DNA of 64,000 nucleotides from assembly GCF_900637025.1 (NCBI RefSeq), contig NZ_LR134336.1, forward strand, positions 1,708,501 through 1,772,500, in the 5' to 3' direction. Shown in pieces: positions 48,377 through 57,435 of the stretch. A program made the translations under genes and the position numbers. This DNA is from Streptococcus oralis ATCC 35037. Its GTDB lineage: Bacteria > Bacillota > Bacilli > Lactobacillales > Streptococcaceae. Numbering within the stretch: the first letter of the stretch is position 1; each line of letters starts with the position of its first letter. The notes beneath the pieces are model-generated. The model made no database searches. It saw only the letters and a list, made by a program, of their open reading frames with translations, and was not told where the DNA came from.

Positions 48377-48790
48377 TTACCCATTTTTGGAGGTGGCGAT
48401 AAAGATAGATACTGTCTGATCTGGATCATATTTTTCAAAATCAATACTATACTGACGTCGCAGTTCTCTTGCTTCTTCTGCCTGCCAAATTTGTTGCCAG
48501 GTATGAAGAAAACCTTTTGAATCACTTGTATCCACCTCAAATACTTGGTAGGTTTGTCCTGAAGTGTCAAAATCCCAGTCTTCTTTATCGGATAGACTAC
48601 AGAGCGACAAGCTGTAATCCCCCTTGTAGTCGCTGACATAATCATGATAGACTGCATAAATCGAAAGCCCTTGGGCAAATGCCTCCTCTACTTCTTTCTG
48701 GTGTTCCTGCCATAGATGGCTAATTTTTTCCATCATGTTTGGATCTTGGAAATTATTTGTAGAGATACTACTGATTATTTTTAAAAACAT
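48377..48790 (-). CDS. GyrI-like / effector-binding-domain protein
   Basis: 137 residues from the ATG at 48790 (AAGGAG 8 bases upstream; an in-frame start at 48835 is less likely). It resembles the GyrI-like small-molecule-binding domains with HTWQQIWQAEE and a C-terminal YDPDQTVSIFIATSK. There is no DNA-binding domain. The ligand is unknown. It is the gene just upstream of rpsJ, as I recall it in pneumococcus. Confidence 0.75.
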   Translation of the reverse strand: MFLKIISSISTNNFQDPNMMEKISHLWQEHQKEVEEAFAQGLSIYAVYHDYVSDYKGDYSLSLCSLSDKEDWDFDTSGQTYQVFEVDTSDSKGFLHTWQQIWQAEEARELRRQYSIDFEKYDPDQTVSIFIATSKNG

Positions 48791-49357
48791 TCCTTCGCTC
48801 CTTTTACTTTCACTTCTAAGGTGACTGACTAGCAATCAACCTCAGCTCTAAACTTTCTAGCTACCAAGAGGCTAATTCACGCAACAAAATGAAATAGCAT
48901 TCTTTGCGTATAGGATATATCACACCATTCACTATCAACTCCCTTTTCCCAGAAAAAACGATGCCTATAACAGACAAAACGTTCAATTTACCGGTCTCAA
49001 CCAGAGCTGAAAAACAATGCAGGCTTCAACCAAGACCATCCTTCCAATTCTTATTGATATAGTCTGGAAAGTTTTTAACGAACATTTTTTGTGCTCAAGT
49101 CTAAGACATAAAGGGATTCCAACTCAAAGCAAAAATAGGAAATCGACGCGCGTTGTGTGGCAGTGTATCCAATCGTGGTCACAACCTCTTGCATCACAGC
49201 TAAAGATGTGATTTACAGCACCACGGTAGAATAACACAAAGCCCCTGCGATTGCAAGGGATTTGTGAGCTTTTTTTCGTTTTTTTAGGATGAAACTGTTT
49301 TCCTATTTCATCTTCATACAATTACTAATTTACGACTATTAAAACCAATCTTTTCTT
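48791..49357. other. intergenic region with decayed S10-leader copy, 567 bp
   Basis: Between the GyrI-like gene and the kinase gene. The part at 49069-49288 is a duplicated S10 promoter and leader; the rest (48791-49068) shows no convincing gene. A start codon with GGAAGG at 49034-49029 on the minus strand opens only an 18-codon frame. Confidence 0.7.
49069..49288 (-). repeat. duplicated S10 promoter/leader, with rpsJ deleted
   Basis: 49141-49288 matches 48171-48315 (same promoter boxes TTGCAA-17-TATTCT at 49256-49228, same CCCCTGCGATTGCAAGGG, most leader stems; roughly 85 percent identity by eye). 49069-49110 resembles the rpsJ-rplC spacer at 47766-47800 (TTTTTAACGA...TGCTCAAG). So an ancestral duplication of the rpsJ region has lost rpsJ itself while keeping an apparently intact promoter. 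Confidence 0.8.
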
Positions 49358-49984
49358 CTATATAATACGAGTCATTTTGACTTTGAATTTATCTTCTGAT
49401 TGATCCACTAAGATATCTGCTTTAAACTCGGTTTCTCTATAGTAACGCTGATACTGCTCCCGTCTCATCTGATGGCTAGCTAGTATAAAGGAAGCATCGC
49501 GATTTCTCATAGTCGTATCTCGAGCTAGGCGCCGCTTTAATTCGGTCTCTTCATCCGTGTAGAAACAGATAGTTTTGTCAAAGAGTTCCTTGGGTAGGAA
49601 ACCCACAGACATCCCTTCGACAACCAGTATCGGTTTCGAACCAGATAAGACTTCGCTTGGCTTCCAAGGTTCATCAATCGTCAAGATGTCCATACCTGCC
49701 TGCAAGGCGAGAATATCCCTCTCCAAACTTTCCAGTTCATGAGCCACTGGGAGGCAAGCTGTCACTTTTTGATCTGGAAGTTCTTTTGGCACCACTAAAT
49801 GACGGTTTGAGGTAATGTAGGGATCTGTTTCTAGTAAATTTACTATAGTAGAATCTAGGGCTTGATATAATTCCTGAGCGAAGGTAGACTTGCCTGAAGC
49901 TCCATGACCGTAGATCCCTAACGTCCTAATTCTTCCCGTTTCAATCTCTGAAACCAGTTGCTCTATCAGGTCTTTTTTCTTCAT
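49358..49984 (-). CDS. uridine-kinase-like P-loop protein
   Basis: 208 residues. Walker A GHGASGKST near residue 26, LLETDPY and VVEGMSVG in the positions typical of uridine kinase/phosphoribulokinase-like enzymes. It overlaps nrdG by 4 bp (ATGA), so it belongs to the anaerobic nucleotide operon. Whether it phosphorylates a nucleoside is inferred from family and context. Confidence 0.82.
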   Translation of the reverse strand: MKKKDLIEQLVSEIETGRIRTLGIYGHGASGKSTFAQELYQALDSTIVNLLETDPYITSNRHLVVPKELPDQKVTACLPVAHELESLERDILALQAGMDILTIDEPWKPSEVLSGSKPILVVEGMSVGFLPKELFDKTICFYTDEETELKRRLARDTTMRNRDASFILASHQMRREQYQRYYRETEFKADILVDQSEDKFKVKMTRII

Positions 49985-50577
49985 TCTCTCTTCACCTGTT
50001 CATAGCTTTCTTTTCCGTCATTAAGCTTGTCCCAAATCACCACTTGCCCACTTTTGAGGGATTTTTGCACATCGATAATTCGTTGATTAGAGGAACCTCG
50101 AAACTGGAGCATGAGATTACGCTTGCTTTTATCATACCGTCCATCGACAAGGATGTCAATCAGCGACAAGAGTTCCAGTTTATCTGGAGTTTCCAGCATC
50201 ATTTCTTCCCAGGTATATCCAGTCCAAGACCAGATGTCTTTATCTGGCAATTCCTTACGGATACGTTTGACGAGGGGCAAGAGAATTCCTGTATTAAGAA
50301 AGGGTTCTCCTCCTAGCAGGGTCAATCCTTGAACATAGGGCTGGGCAAGATCTACCATGATCTGTTCTTCTAACTCTGCTGTATAAGGAATACCTGCATT
50401 GAAAGACCAAGTCGCAACATTATAGCAGCCCTCGCAGTGGAACATACAGCCTGCGACATAGAGGGAGTTGCGCACTCCTTCTCCATCTACAAAGTTAAAG
50501 GCCTTGTAGTCAATGATTCGCCCTTTACTAAGCTCCTCGCTTTTCCATTCACCTGGTTTTGGTGTATTCCATGTCAT
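49981..50577 (-). CDS. nrdG: anaerobic ribonucleoside-triphosphate reductase activating protein
   Basis: 198 residues, radical-SAM enzyme. The CMFHCEGC motif (CxxxCxxC) binds the 4Fe-4S cluster and TLLGGEPF is the SAM-binding GGE motif. It installs the glycyl radical on NrdD. In the same operon as nrdD, separated by three small genes. Confidence 0.95.
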   Translation of the reverse strand: MTWNTPKPGEWKSEELSKGRIIDYKAFNFVDGEGVRNSLYVAGCMFHCEGCYNVATWSFNAGIPYTAELEEQIMVDLAQPYVQGLTLLGGEPFLNTGILLPLVKRIRKELPDKDIWSWTGYTWEEMMLETPDKLELLSLIDILVDGRYDKSKRNLMLQFRGSSNQRIIDVQKSLKSGQVVIWDKLNDGKESYEQVKRE

Positions 50578-50581
50578 CCTT

Positions 50582-51088
50582 TTACCCCAAATCTATCCAG
50601 TAGCGCTGACTTCTATCGATTGTATTTTCGTAAACACCGCCAGCGGAGAGAATCGTGCGGCGGCTGGCTTCGTTGTCTTCATCGCAAGTAATCAGCACTC
50701 GTTCCAATCCTTGCTTTCGAGCCTCTGCTAGTCCTAATCTCAACTGCTCCTTCCCATATCCTTTGCCTCGTTGACTGGGACGGATAGAATAGCCAATATG
50801 ACCGCCTTCCACAAATAATTTGTCATTCAAGGACAAGCGCAGGGCTAAAAATCCCAAAGGTAAGCCGGTCTCATCAAAGGATAAAAATTTGATTGCAGGA
50901 ACCCAGCCTACTGGCAGGTTGACAGCATCCTCTTGCTGCTCTACAATCTTTAAACAATCCTCATAATCCTTTGCTCGCTTCCAAGCGGAGCCCATGCCAC
51001 CGTGCATATAGGATTTTGCTGCATCGAACTCCGCAATCATCTCTAATATCGCTTCTTTATCTTCCAAAGTTGGTCGTCTTAGCTCCAT
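50582..51088 (-). CDS. GNAT family N-acetyltransferase
   Basis: 168 residues. Acetyl-CoA motif IRPSQRGKGYGKEQLRLGL and C-terminal ENTIDRSQRYWIDL. It lies 4 bp before nrdG and is 9 bp downstream of a paralogue. The target is unknown. Confidence 0.88.
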   Translation of the reverse strand: MELRRPTLEDKEAILEMIAEFDAAKSYMHGGMGSAWKRAKDYEDCLKIVEQQEDAVNLPVGWVPAIKFLSFDETGLPLGFLALRLSLNDKLFVEGGHIGYSIRPSQRGKGYGKEQLRLGLAEARKQGLERVLITCDEDNEASRRTILSAGGVYENTIDRSQRYWIDLG

Positions 51089-51097
51089 GCTTCCTCC

Positions 51098-51598
51098 TTA
51101 ATCGACATCAATCCAATAGCGCTCCGTTCCGTTTCGAACATCCTCCAACTCCCCACCATTAGCTAAGATAACAGCTCGGCTTGCTGGATTTTCTGTGCTA
51201 CAAGTCACTAAAGCTCGTTTAATATTCTTTCCCTTAGCAACTTGTAGACCTTGTCGGAGGGATTTTTTGGCATAACCCTTACCTCTTTCAGATGGACGAA
51301 TGGAGTAGCCAATATGGCCCCCATTTTCTAGTAAGTAGTCATTTAATCGGAGACGAAGGTTGAGAAAGCCAAGAGCCTGGCCTGCTACGTCAAAACTAAC
51401 CAGTTGGATAGCAGGAACCCAGTTTTCAGGAATATTGAGTCCCGCTTCCGCTTGAAGATTTTCTTCTAGCCACTCTTCATAAACAAAATTGTTGGCGTTC
51501 CAAAACCCACCATCGTGGGCTGATTGAGTCTGTTCAAACTCTGCCATCATCTCTAAAACTGTTTCTTTATCTGCCAATGTTGGTCTGCGTAGTATCAT
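51098..51598 (-). CDS. GNAT family N-acetyltransferase
   Basis: 166 residues from the ATG at 51598 (TGGAGG upstream). It is paralogous to the next gene: both have LRRPTL.DKE at the N-terminus, GGHIGYSIRPS.RGKGY and ERYWIDVD. Tandem duplication inside the nrd operon. The role is unknown. Confidence 0.88.
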   Translation of the reverse strand: MILRRPTLADKETVLEMMAEFEQTQSAHDGGFWNANNFVYEEWLEENLQAEAGLNIPENWVPAIQLVSFDVAGQALGFLNLRLRLNDYLLENGGHIGYSIRPSERGKGYAKKSLRQGLQVAKGKNIKRALVTCSTENPASRAVILANGGELEDVRNGTERYWIDVD

Positions 51599-51611
51599 TT
51601 TTACCTCCAAT

Positions 51612-51640
51612 TAAGAGAAAAGTGAGAGGCAACTCTCACT
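51612..51640 (-). terminator. hairpin after the 46-aa ORF
   Basis: AGTGAGAG (51621-51628) / CTCTCACT (51633-51640). The T run is better on the plus strand than on the minus strand (TTTTC), so in the nrd direction it is likely to be a partial terminator, reducing transcription of the GNAT-nrdG part. Confidence 0.55.
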
Positions 51641-51641
51641 T

Positions 51642-51782
51642 TTATTTTTTCTTGTTCTTGTTTAAAAACTGTTCTCTGAGGTTGAGCAAGCGTTCTTTTT
51701 TTCCTACTCCACCTTTCGAATGTTTTTCATGATAACGGGTTACTTGAGCACGTCCCTTATCGTCTAATTGGTATTTCCCCAT
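51642..51782 (-). CDS. 46-aa conserved basic protein of the nrdD operon
   Basis: The small frame starts MGKYQLDDKGRAQVTRYHEK and ends in an Asn/Lys-rich tail. The ATG at 51782 follows the nrdD stop by 11 bp, with AAGGAAACGC upstream. As I recall, the same small gene follows nrdD in pneumococcus, so it is real. Very basic and probably nucleic-acid- or protein-binding; function unknown. Confidence 0.78.
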   Translation of the reverse strand: MGKYQLDDKGRAQVTRYHEKHSKGGVGKKERLLNLREQFLNKNKKK

Positions 51783-51793
51783 TGCGTTTCCTT

Positions 51794-54007
51794 CTAATTT
51801 ATTACTTCATGTCCGGCTGTTTTAATGGTTGAACCGTTCATGTGTTTGACACGCGCAGCGATTTCCTTGTGGCGTCCGTTAACCATCGGACGCGCTTGAG
51901 GATTTCCCAGATAACCACACGTACGTTTGACCACATCTACTGTTTTAGGGTCGCTATTGCCACAGTTGGGACAAGCAAATCCTCTCTCAGTTGGTTCAAA
52001 ATCCCCTTCAAAGTCGCACTTGTAGCAACGATCAATCGGAGTATTGGTCCCTAGATAGCCGACACGGTCATAGGCATAGTCCCAAACAGCTTCCAAGGCT
52101 TTAGGATTTTGTTGAAGAACTGGATACTCACAATAATGGATGAAACCACCTGACGCACCTGCTTCTGGGTAAACTTTCTCAAAGTCTAATTTTTCAAACG
52201 GTGTTGGATTTTTACGAACATCGTAGTGGAAAGAGTTGGTGTAGTATTCCTTGTCCGTGATGTCCGGAATAGAGCCGAACTTCTCTGTATCCAAGCGACA
52301 GAAGCGGTCTGTCAGACTTTCAGACGGTGTGGAGTAGATAGAGAAATGGTAACCATATTGGTCAGACCACTCTTCCACACGACGTTTCATATCGCGAATG
52401 ATATCCAATGTGAATTCCTTGGCTTCAGGATTGCTTTCCCAGCTATTTCCAAAGAAGACTGTAGCCACTTCGTACAAACCGATGTAGCCCAGCGAAACTG
52501 TCGCACGGCGATTCTTAAAGAGTTGGTCAACACTTTCTTCTTTTCCGAGACGGCGACCGAAGGCTCCGTACTGATAGAGGATAGGGGCATTCGCTGGTGT
52601 TGCTTCCTTGGTCCGTTCAACACGGTAAACCAGAGCATCTTCTGCGATATTCATCCGCTCATTGAAGATTTCCCAAAACTTATTCAGATCCCCTTCAGAC
52701 TCGAGGGCGATACGAGGCAGATTGACCGTCACAACACCTAGATTCATCCGACCTGAATTGACCTCAACACCATTTTCATCTTTCCAGCCTTGGAGGAAGG
52801 AGCGACAGCCCATAGGAACCTTGAAAGAACCTGTCAGCTCGATAATCTTATCATAGGACAAGACATCAGGGTACATCCGCTTGGTTGCACACTCGAGAGC
52901 CAACTGTTTGATGTCATAGTTCGGAGTCCCTTCTTCCAAGTTAAGGCCTCTTTTCAACGTAAAGATGAGTTTAGGGAAGATGGCTGTACGATGTTCTGAT
53001 CCAAGACCCTTGATACGAATGGTCAAGATAGCTTTTTGAATTTCACGCTCAAAACGATTGGTTCCCAGACCAAAACCGAGCGAAGTAAAAGGTGTTTGGC
53101 CATTTGAAGTGAAGAGAGTGTTGATTTCATACTCGAGAGATTGCATGGCATCGTAGATGTCTTTTTGGGTTTTCTTCCAAGCATAATCTTCCCGTTTGTC
53201 AGGCAAGACCCACTCTTCCGCATCTTTGAGGTGTTTTTGGTAATTCTTCTCCGCATACGGAGCCAAGACTTCATCGATACGGTCAGCTGAGCAACCCCCG
53301 TACTGGCTAGAAGCAACATTGGCGATGATTTGTGAAATTTGAGCTGTCGCAGTCTGGATAGACTTGGGACTCTCTACCTCTGCATTTCCAATCTTAAAAC
53401 CATTTTCCAGCATGCCTTTAAAATCAATCAAACAGCAGTTGGTCATCGGAGTGTAGGGGCTGTAGTCCAAGTCATGATAGTGGATATCCCCTTTTTGGTG
53501 AGCATTAGCTACGTGCTTAGGAAGCATTTGTAGCCCGATTGATTTCCCAACAATCCCTGCTGTCAAATCACGTTGGGTGTTGAAGACATCGCTGTCTTTA
53601 TTAGCATTTTCATTAACAACTGCTTGATCTTTATTGAGAAGTTTATGGATACTAAAGTTTATATCTGTCGCTTTTGAGCGCTCAAAATCCCTTTGTGTCC
53701 GATAAGTGATATACTCCTCAGCCAGCGCATACTCTTTGGCTTCAAGGAGTTCATGTTCTACGACATTTTGAATTTCGTAAATCTTGACACCTTGAGGGAA
53801 GCGGCTGTGAATTTCCGTCACGATTCTTTCAACTAGACCATTTAGGCGTTTTTCTACTAGAGGCGTAACGTCCATAACCTTTTCCGCCGCCTTGTGGAGA
53901 GCCTTGTCAATCTTGTCTACATCAAACACTACACGTCTACCATCTCGTTTTTCAACGAACAAGGTGGGAACGGTTGCAAGCTTTTCTTCTAATACAATCA
54001 TATCCAT
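51794..54007 (-). CDS. nrdD: anaerobic ribonucleoside-triphosphate reductase
   Basis: 737 residues. N-terminal ATP-cone (VEKRDGRRVVFDVDKIDKAL), catalytic barrel, a C-terminal zinc site CYKC...CPNC, and the glycyl-radical motif RTCGYLGNPQARPMVNGRH. Makes dNTPs without oxygen. The second in-frame ATG (54001) is an equally plausible start. Controlled by NrdR boxes upstream. Confidence 0.97.
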   Translation of the reverse strand: MDMIVLEEKLATVPTLFVEKRDGRRVVFDVDKIDKALHKAAEKVMDVTPLVEKRLNGLVERIVTEIHSRFPQGVKIYEIQNVVEHELLEAKEYALAEEYITYRTQRDFERSKATDINFSIHKLLNKDQAVVNENANKDSDVFNTQRDLTAGIVGKSIGLQMLPKHVANAHQKGDIHYHDLDYSPYTPMTNCCLIDFKGMLENGFKIGNAEVESPKSIQTATAQISQIIANVASSQYGGCSADRIDEVLAPYAEKNYQKHLKDAEEWVLPDKREDYAWKKTQKDIYDAMQSLEYEINTLFTSNGQTPFTSLGFGLGTNRFEREIQKAILTIRIKGLGSEHRTAIFPKLIFTLKRGLNLEEGTPNYDIKQLALECATKRMYPDVLSYDKIIELTGSFKVPMGCRSFLQGWKDENGVEVNSGRMNLGVVTVNLPRIALESEGDLNKFWEIFNERMNIAEDALVYRVERTKEATPANAPILYQYGAFGRRLGKEESVDQLFKNRRATVSLGYIGLYEVATVFFGNSWESNPEAKEFTLDIIRDMKRRVEEWSDQYGYHFSIYSTPSESLTDRFCRLDTEKFGSIPDITDKEYYTNSFHYDVRKNPTPFEKLDFEKVYPEAGASGGFIHYCEYPVLQQNPKALEAVWDYAYDRVGYLGTNTPIDRCYKCDFEGDFEPTERGFACPNCGNSDPKTVDVVKRTCGYLGNPQARPMVNGRHKEIAARVKHMNGSTIKTAGHEVIN

Positions 54008-54046
54008 GCTCTTTTCTAAAATATTGTTGAATTGTTTATATTCAGT

Positions 54047-54074
54047 ATTATACCACTCTAAAAATAAAAATCAA
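54047..54074 (-). promoter_or_regulatory. nrdD promoter
   Basis: The minus strand has TTGATT (54074-54069), a 16-bp spacer and TATAAT (54052-54047). The -35 lies inside the downstream NrdR box, which fits repression. Confidence 0.7.
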
Positions 54075-54127
54075 TATCTTGTGTTAAAAATCCTAAAAAT
54101 TTTAAAATTCCACAAGATATTGATTTT
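54067..54127. promoter_or_regulatory. pair of NrdR boxes, also a terminator-like inverted repeat
   Basis: AAAATCAATATCTTGTG (54067-54083) and its exact inverse CACAAGATATTGATTTT (54111-54127). Centres are 41 bp apart (four helical turns), as in known NrdR operators. As RNA the arms pair fully, and the minus strand continues with TTTTTATTTTT, so the same sequence may end the upstream membrane-protein transcript. Confidence 0.75.
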
Positions 54128-54130
54128 TTG

Positions 54131-55648
54131 TTATTTTGATTTATATAGTTTGAACTCGCTAGTATCTGTCTGAACAAGCTCATAGTTTTCACTGATCCAG
54201 CTCTCTACATCTGACCACAAGGCAACTTTTTGATTGACCACAATCATCTTCGGTTGATTCTCTTTCAGATCATTCATCAGTTTAGTTTTATTTTCATCGC
54301 TTGCAGTATAGAGTGTTGGAGTTGATAGAGAAGTTGGCGCCAAGCGCTCACTGGTACGGTAGAAATCAGGACGATCATCCCAAACATAGACACGATCCTC
54401 AGAACTCGTTTGTTGTTTAACCACGCTAGCAAGACGGTCTCTCTCCTGATAAGTCGCTGGGTGCGAAAGGTAGCGACTCACGATAGGAAGAACAATAAGG
54501 TAGGCAAGGGCAATCAGTGGTAGATAGAAATTTCCTTTAAGGAAAGAAGTTTGTTTCTCACGTCTTCTTCTACGACGACTCCCTCCCTCCGAAACATCTT
54601 CCTTGATTCCTGTCAGAAGGAGCAAGACCAAGAAAGGAATTAGCACCACAAGACGAGTACCGTTGATAGGTTCTTTGGAGAGAATCAAGATTCCCAAAGA
54701 AACCAACAATCCCAAGCTAGCAGCAATTGAGAGGGCATATTGCTTGGCTGGTTTTGACTGGAACAAGCCTGTAAAGAGCAAGCCAAGGGAACCTAATCCA
54801 ATAGCAAGCAAACCATAGAAGGCTGCATTTTCAAGCAAATGCGCATTTGAAAAGAGGCTAAGAGCATTTACCGGATACAAGGTCTGGCTAATAGCATCCC
54901 CAAAACTACCTGTCCACACTGTATAGTAGCCTAAAGGATAGAATAAGAGTGAAAATCCTAGGGCTGACGCAAAGAACTGATATAGACCATGAACAAAGTG
55001 ACCTTTGCCTAGATTAAAGCCGATAACCCCCAAGGCCAGTACAGTCGCAAACAAGGCGGTTGGGATTGGCGCAAGGAAGAAAGAAAGTGCAAGGCTCATC
55101 CCCACTCGTACAAATCCTTTGTCATCCTTCGGAAAAGCTAGATAATTTGTAACGATACTCAATGAATAAAATAGGAAAGGCAGGGCTAGCAAGAGAGCAT
55201 AGCCACCACCAAAAGCGAGGCCCGCCACAAGCAAGTATAAAATAAAGACAAGTCGCTTCGCTTCCTTTTCTTGGCCGACAAGAGTATCTGCAGCCTTAAA
55301 AAGAAAAACACCTGCTCCAAACAAGGCCAACCACTCAACCAAAGCAATCAGAATACTGCCTTGAAAAAGGTAGGTTAGCACATAATAGAGCAATCCCTCC
55401 GTCCCAAAATAATCGGTATACATTTGACCATTTTGATGCAAGGCCCAACCGGTATAAAGATCCTGAGTTTGTTGCGGGCTTACTAAACCAAAAATAAGGG
55501 GGATAACCACAGAAATGGCTGTGGCCACTAAACTCCAAAGCAAAATACTAAAAAAGGGAATGGGAGCTCCTTCTCGTTTTTCTGGCACTGACCAGTCTTG
55601 GTAATGAGATTCTTCTTGTTTCTCATCTATTTTCCCGTATACGTTCAT
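54131..55648 (-). CDS. multi-pass membrane protein, GT-C glycosyltransferase-like
   Basis: 505 residues with a charged N-terminus, roughly ten or more hydrophobic helices, a cytoplasmic RRRRRR cluster near residue 360 and a soluble C-terminal domain (YVWDDRPDFYRTSERLAPTS). The N-terminal loop DLYTGWALHQNGQMYTDYFGTEGLLYY resembles the first external loop of PMT-like glycosyltransferases. No catalytic residue can be assigned with confidence, so the function is only a guess. Conserved in mitis-group genomes, as I recall. Confidence 0.6.
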   Translation of the reverse strand: MNVYGKIDEKQEESHYQDWSVPEKREGAPIPFFSILLWSLVATAISVVIPLIFGLVSPQQTQDLYTGWALHQNGQMYTDYFGTEGLLYYVLTYLFQGSILIALVEWLALFGAGVFLFKAADTLVGQEKEAKRLVFILYLLVAGLAFGGGYALLLALPFLFYSLSIVTNYLAFPKDDKGFVRVGMSLALSFFLAPIPTALFATVLALGVIGFNLGKGHFVHGLYQFFASALGFSLLFYPLGYYTVWTGSFGDAISQTLYPVNALSLFSNAHLLENAAFYGLLAIGLGSLGLLFTGLFQSKPAKQYALSIAASLGLLVSLGILILSKEPINGTRLVVLIPFLVLLLLTGIKEDVSEGGSRRRRRREKQTSFLKGNFYLPLIALAYLIVLPIVSRYLSHPATYQERDRLASVVKQQTSSEDRVYVWDDRPDFYRTSERLAPTSLSTPTLYTASDENKTKLMNDLKENQPKMIVVNQKVALWSDVESWISENYELVQTDTSEFKLYKSK

Positions 55649-55683
55649 TCAATTTCTCCTCTAAGTTTATCTGTTTTAGTATA

Positions 55684-55827
55684 TCAAAATCTTACAGGAA
55701 TGTCAGCTTGGGATTGATATTTGCTGAATTTCTTATTCAATATCGCAAAGCGTTCGATTTCACGAAAACGGTGAAATCGGCTGTTTCTATACTCTCTGAT
55801 AAAATCATCATCTTCTAGATTAAGCAT
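55684..55827 (-). CDS. 47-aa small protein
   Basis: Starts MLNLEDDDFIREYRNSRFHR and ends QADIPVRF. The ATG at 55827 has AAAGGAG 7 bases upstream. Acidic then strongly Arg-rich, soluble, helical in appearance. No family recognised. It sits alone between cls and the GT-C-like gene. Confidence 0.62.
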   Translation of the reverse strand: MLNLEDDDFIREYRNSRFHRFREIERFAILNKKFSKYQSQADIPVRF

Positions 55828-55902
55828 GGTTTTCTCCTTTACTTATCTATTCGTAAGAAGACAAAAATAAGATCCAGCCTTGGGCTAGATCTTGGTTGAT
55901 TG

Positions 55903-57435
55903 TCAAAGCATAGGTGCAAACAACTGGACAATTTCCTTGATCAGGCTTTGATACCAGCTTGTTTTGATGGTGTGGGGATAAATTTCTTGAGAAACTTTAA
56001 AAATCTCTTCGAAGTCCCTTTCAATATCGATGATAGACTGCGTTCTATAAAGTAAGACGGCATTTTCATAGTGGTGAAGCAAGCTACGATAGTCAAAATT
56101 GATGGTCCCCACGGTGGCTGCCTCTCCATCGACAAGTATTTGCTTGCTATGAAGGAATCCCGGACTGTACTCATAAATACGAACCCCAGCAGATAGCAAA
56201 TCTGGATAGGCTCCCCGAGTAACTAACTGAATAACCTTCTTATCTGGGATACACGGCGTCACAATTCGCACATCTACCCCTCTCAGAGCTGCATTTTTGA
56301 TACTTTCGGTGAGATCATAGTCCGCAATCAGATAGGGAGTCGTGATGTAGACGTAATCTGTAGCTTGATTGATAAGATTTTGATAGACCGTTTTTCCAAC
56401 CTGGGCTCGGTAGATGGGTTTTGGTCCACTACTATAGGGAATACAGAGCCCCATCCCATCTTTTGGTTGATTTTCGAGATGGTATTGGTCAAAGTCACTA
56501 ATCTCCCCACGGTTGATATACCATGCAGATAAAAAGAGTCTGGTAAAAGCCTTAACTGCCGGTCCATCCAGACGAATACCGCTATCCTTCCAATAACCAA
56601 AGCGTTCGATATGGTTGATATACTCATCGGCCAGATTGACACCACCTGTATAGGCAATTTGACCATCTATAATCATGATTTTACGGTGATCACGGTTGTT
56701 ATAAGCAACGGTCAAACGTGGAATCACCTTGTTAAATTTGTGGGCTTCAATCCCTCGACCACGAAGCTGGATGGTGTAATCTCCAGGCAAGGTTGCCATA
56801 CAACCAATATCATCATAGAGAAGCTTCACTTCTACACCTTGAGCTACCTTTTCTTCCAAAATCTCCAAAATACTATTCCACATCAAACCTTCTTCGATGA
56901 TATAGTATTCGAGAAAGATAAACTTCTCAGCTTTCTTGAGATCCTCTAGCATCTGATGCCACATGCTTTCACCAGATGCAAAAAATTGTGTATCCGTTCG
57001 ATCATAGACATCGGCATTCGTGTCCATGCTGAGGAGTGATTTGATAACGCCGTAAGCCGACTTGTCTTGTTCCTTTAACTCCAAACGGAGAGCTCTGCTA
57101 TTGTCCTCTCGATCAACCATTGATTGGAGCTGCTTTAGCTGCTTTATTTCTTTTTTAGATAAACGGCGCTCTCCAAACATGATATAGAGTAAGGGGCCAA
57201 ACACTGGCACAAAGGCTACTAACAGCCATGTTACCTTACTCTCAGGATTCATGGACCGATTAACAATCGATACAATGGTCGCCATACTCATCAAAATAAC
57301 TAGAATAATCCAGAGAATCGGAGCCATCTGCCCTAGATAGAGAAATAAACCAAAGATGATAAACAACTCTGCCAACATGATGGTAATACTAAAACCATAC
57401 TTGGACATGAGTAGCTGCATTTTTCTAGCTGTCAT
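55903..57435 (-). CDS. cls: cardiolipin synthase
   Basis: Joins two phosphatidylglycerols into cardiolipin in the membrane. 510 residues: two N-terminal helices, a short cytoplasmic segment, then two phospholipase-D HKD motifs (HRKIMIIDGQIAYTGGVN; HSKQILVDGEAATVGTIN). Complete and typical. Confidence 0.95.
   Translation of the reverse strand: MTARKMQLLMSKYGFSITIMLAELFIIFGLFLYLGQMAPILWIILVILMSMATIVSIVNRSMNPESKVTWLLVAFVPVFGPLLYIMFGERRLSKKEIKQLKQLQSMVDREDNSRALRLELKEQDKSAYGVIKSLLSMDTNADVYDRTDTQFFASGESMWHQMLEDLKKAEKFIFLEYYIIEEGLMWNSILEILEEKVAQGVEVKLLYDDIGCMATLPGDYTIQLRGRGIEAHKFNKVIPRLTVAYNNRDHRKIMIIDGQIAYTGGVNLADEYINHIERFGYWKDSGIRLDGPAVKAFTRLFLSAWYINRGEISDFDQYHLENQPKDGMGLCIPYSSGPKPIYRAQVGKTVYQNLINQATDYVYITTPYLIADYDLTESIKNAALRGVDVRIVTPCIPDKKVIQLVTRGAYPDLLSAGVRIYEYSPGFLHSKQILVDGEAATVGTINFDYRSLLHHYENAVLLYRTQSIIDIERDFEEIFKVSQEIYPHTIKTSWYQSLIKEIVQLFAPML

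Noticed and set aside
51842..53533. Long plus-strand frames inside nrdD
   Set aside because: Shadows of nrdD, with low-complexity translation and no ribosome binding sites.
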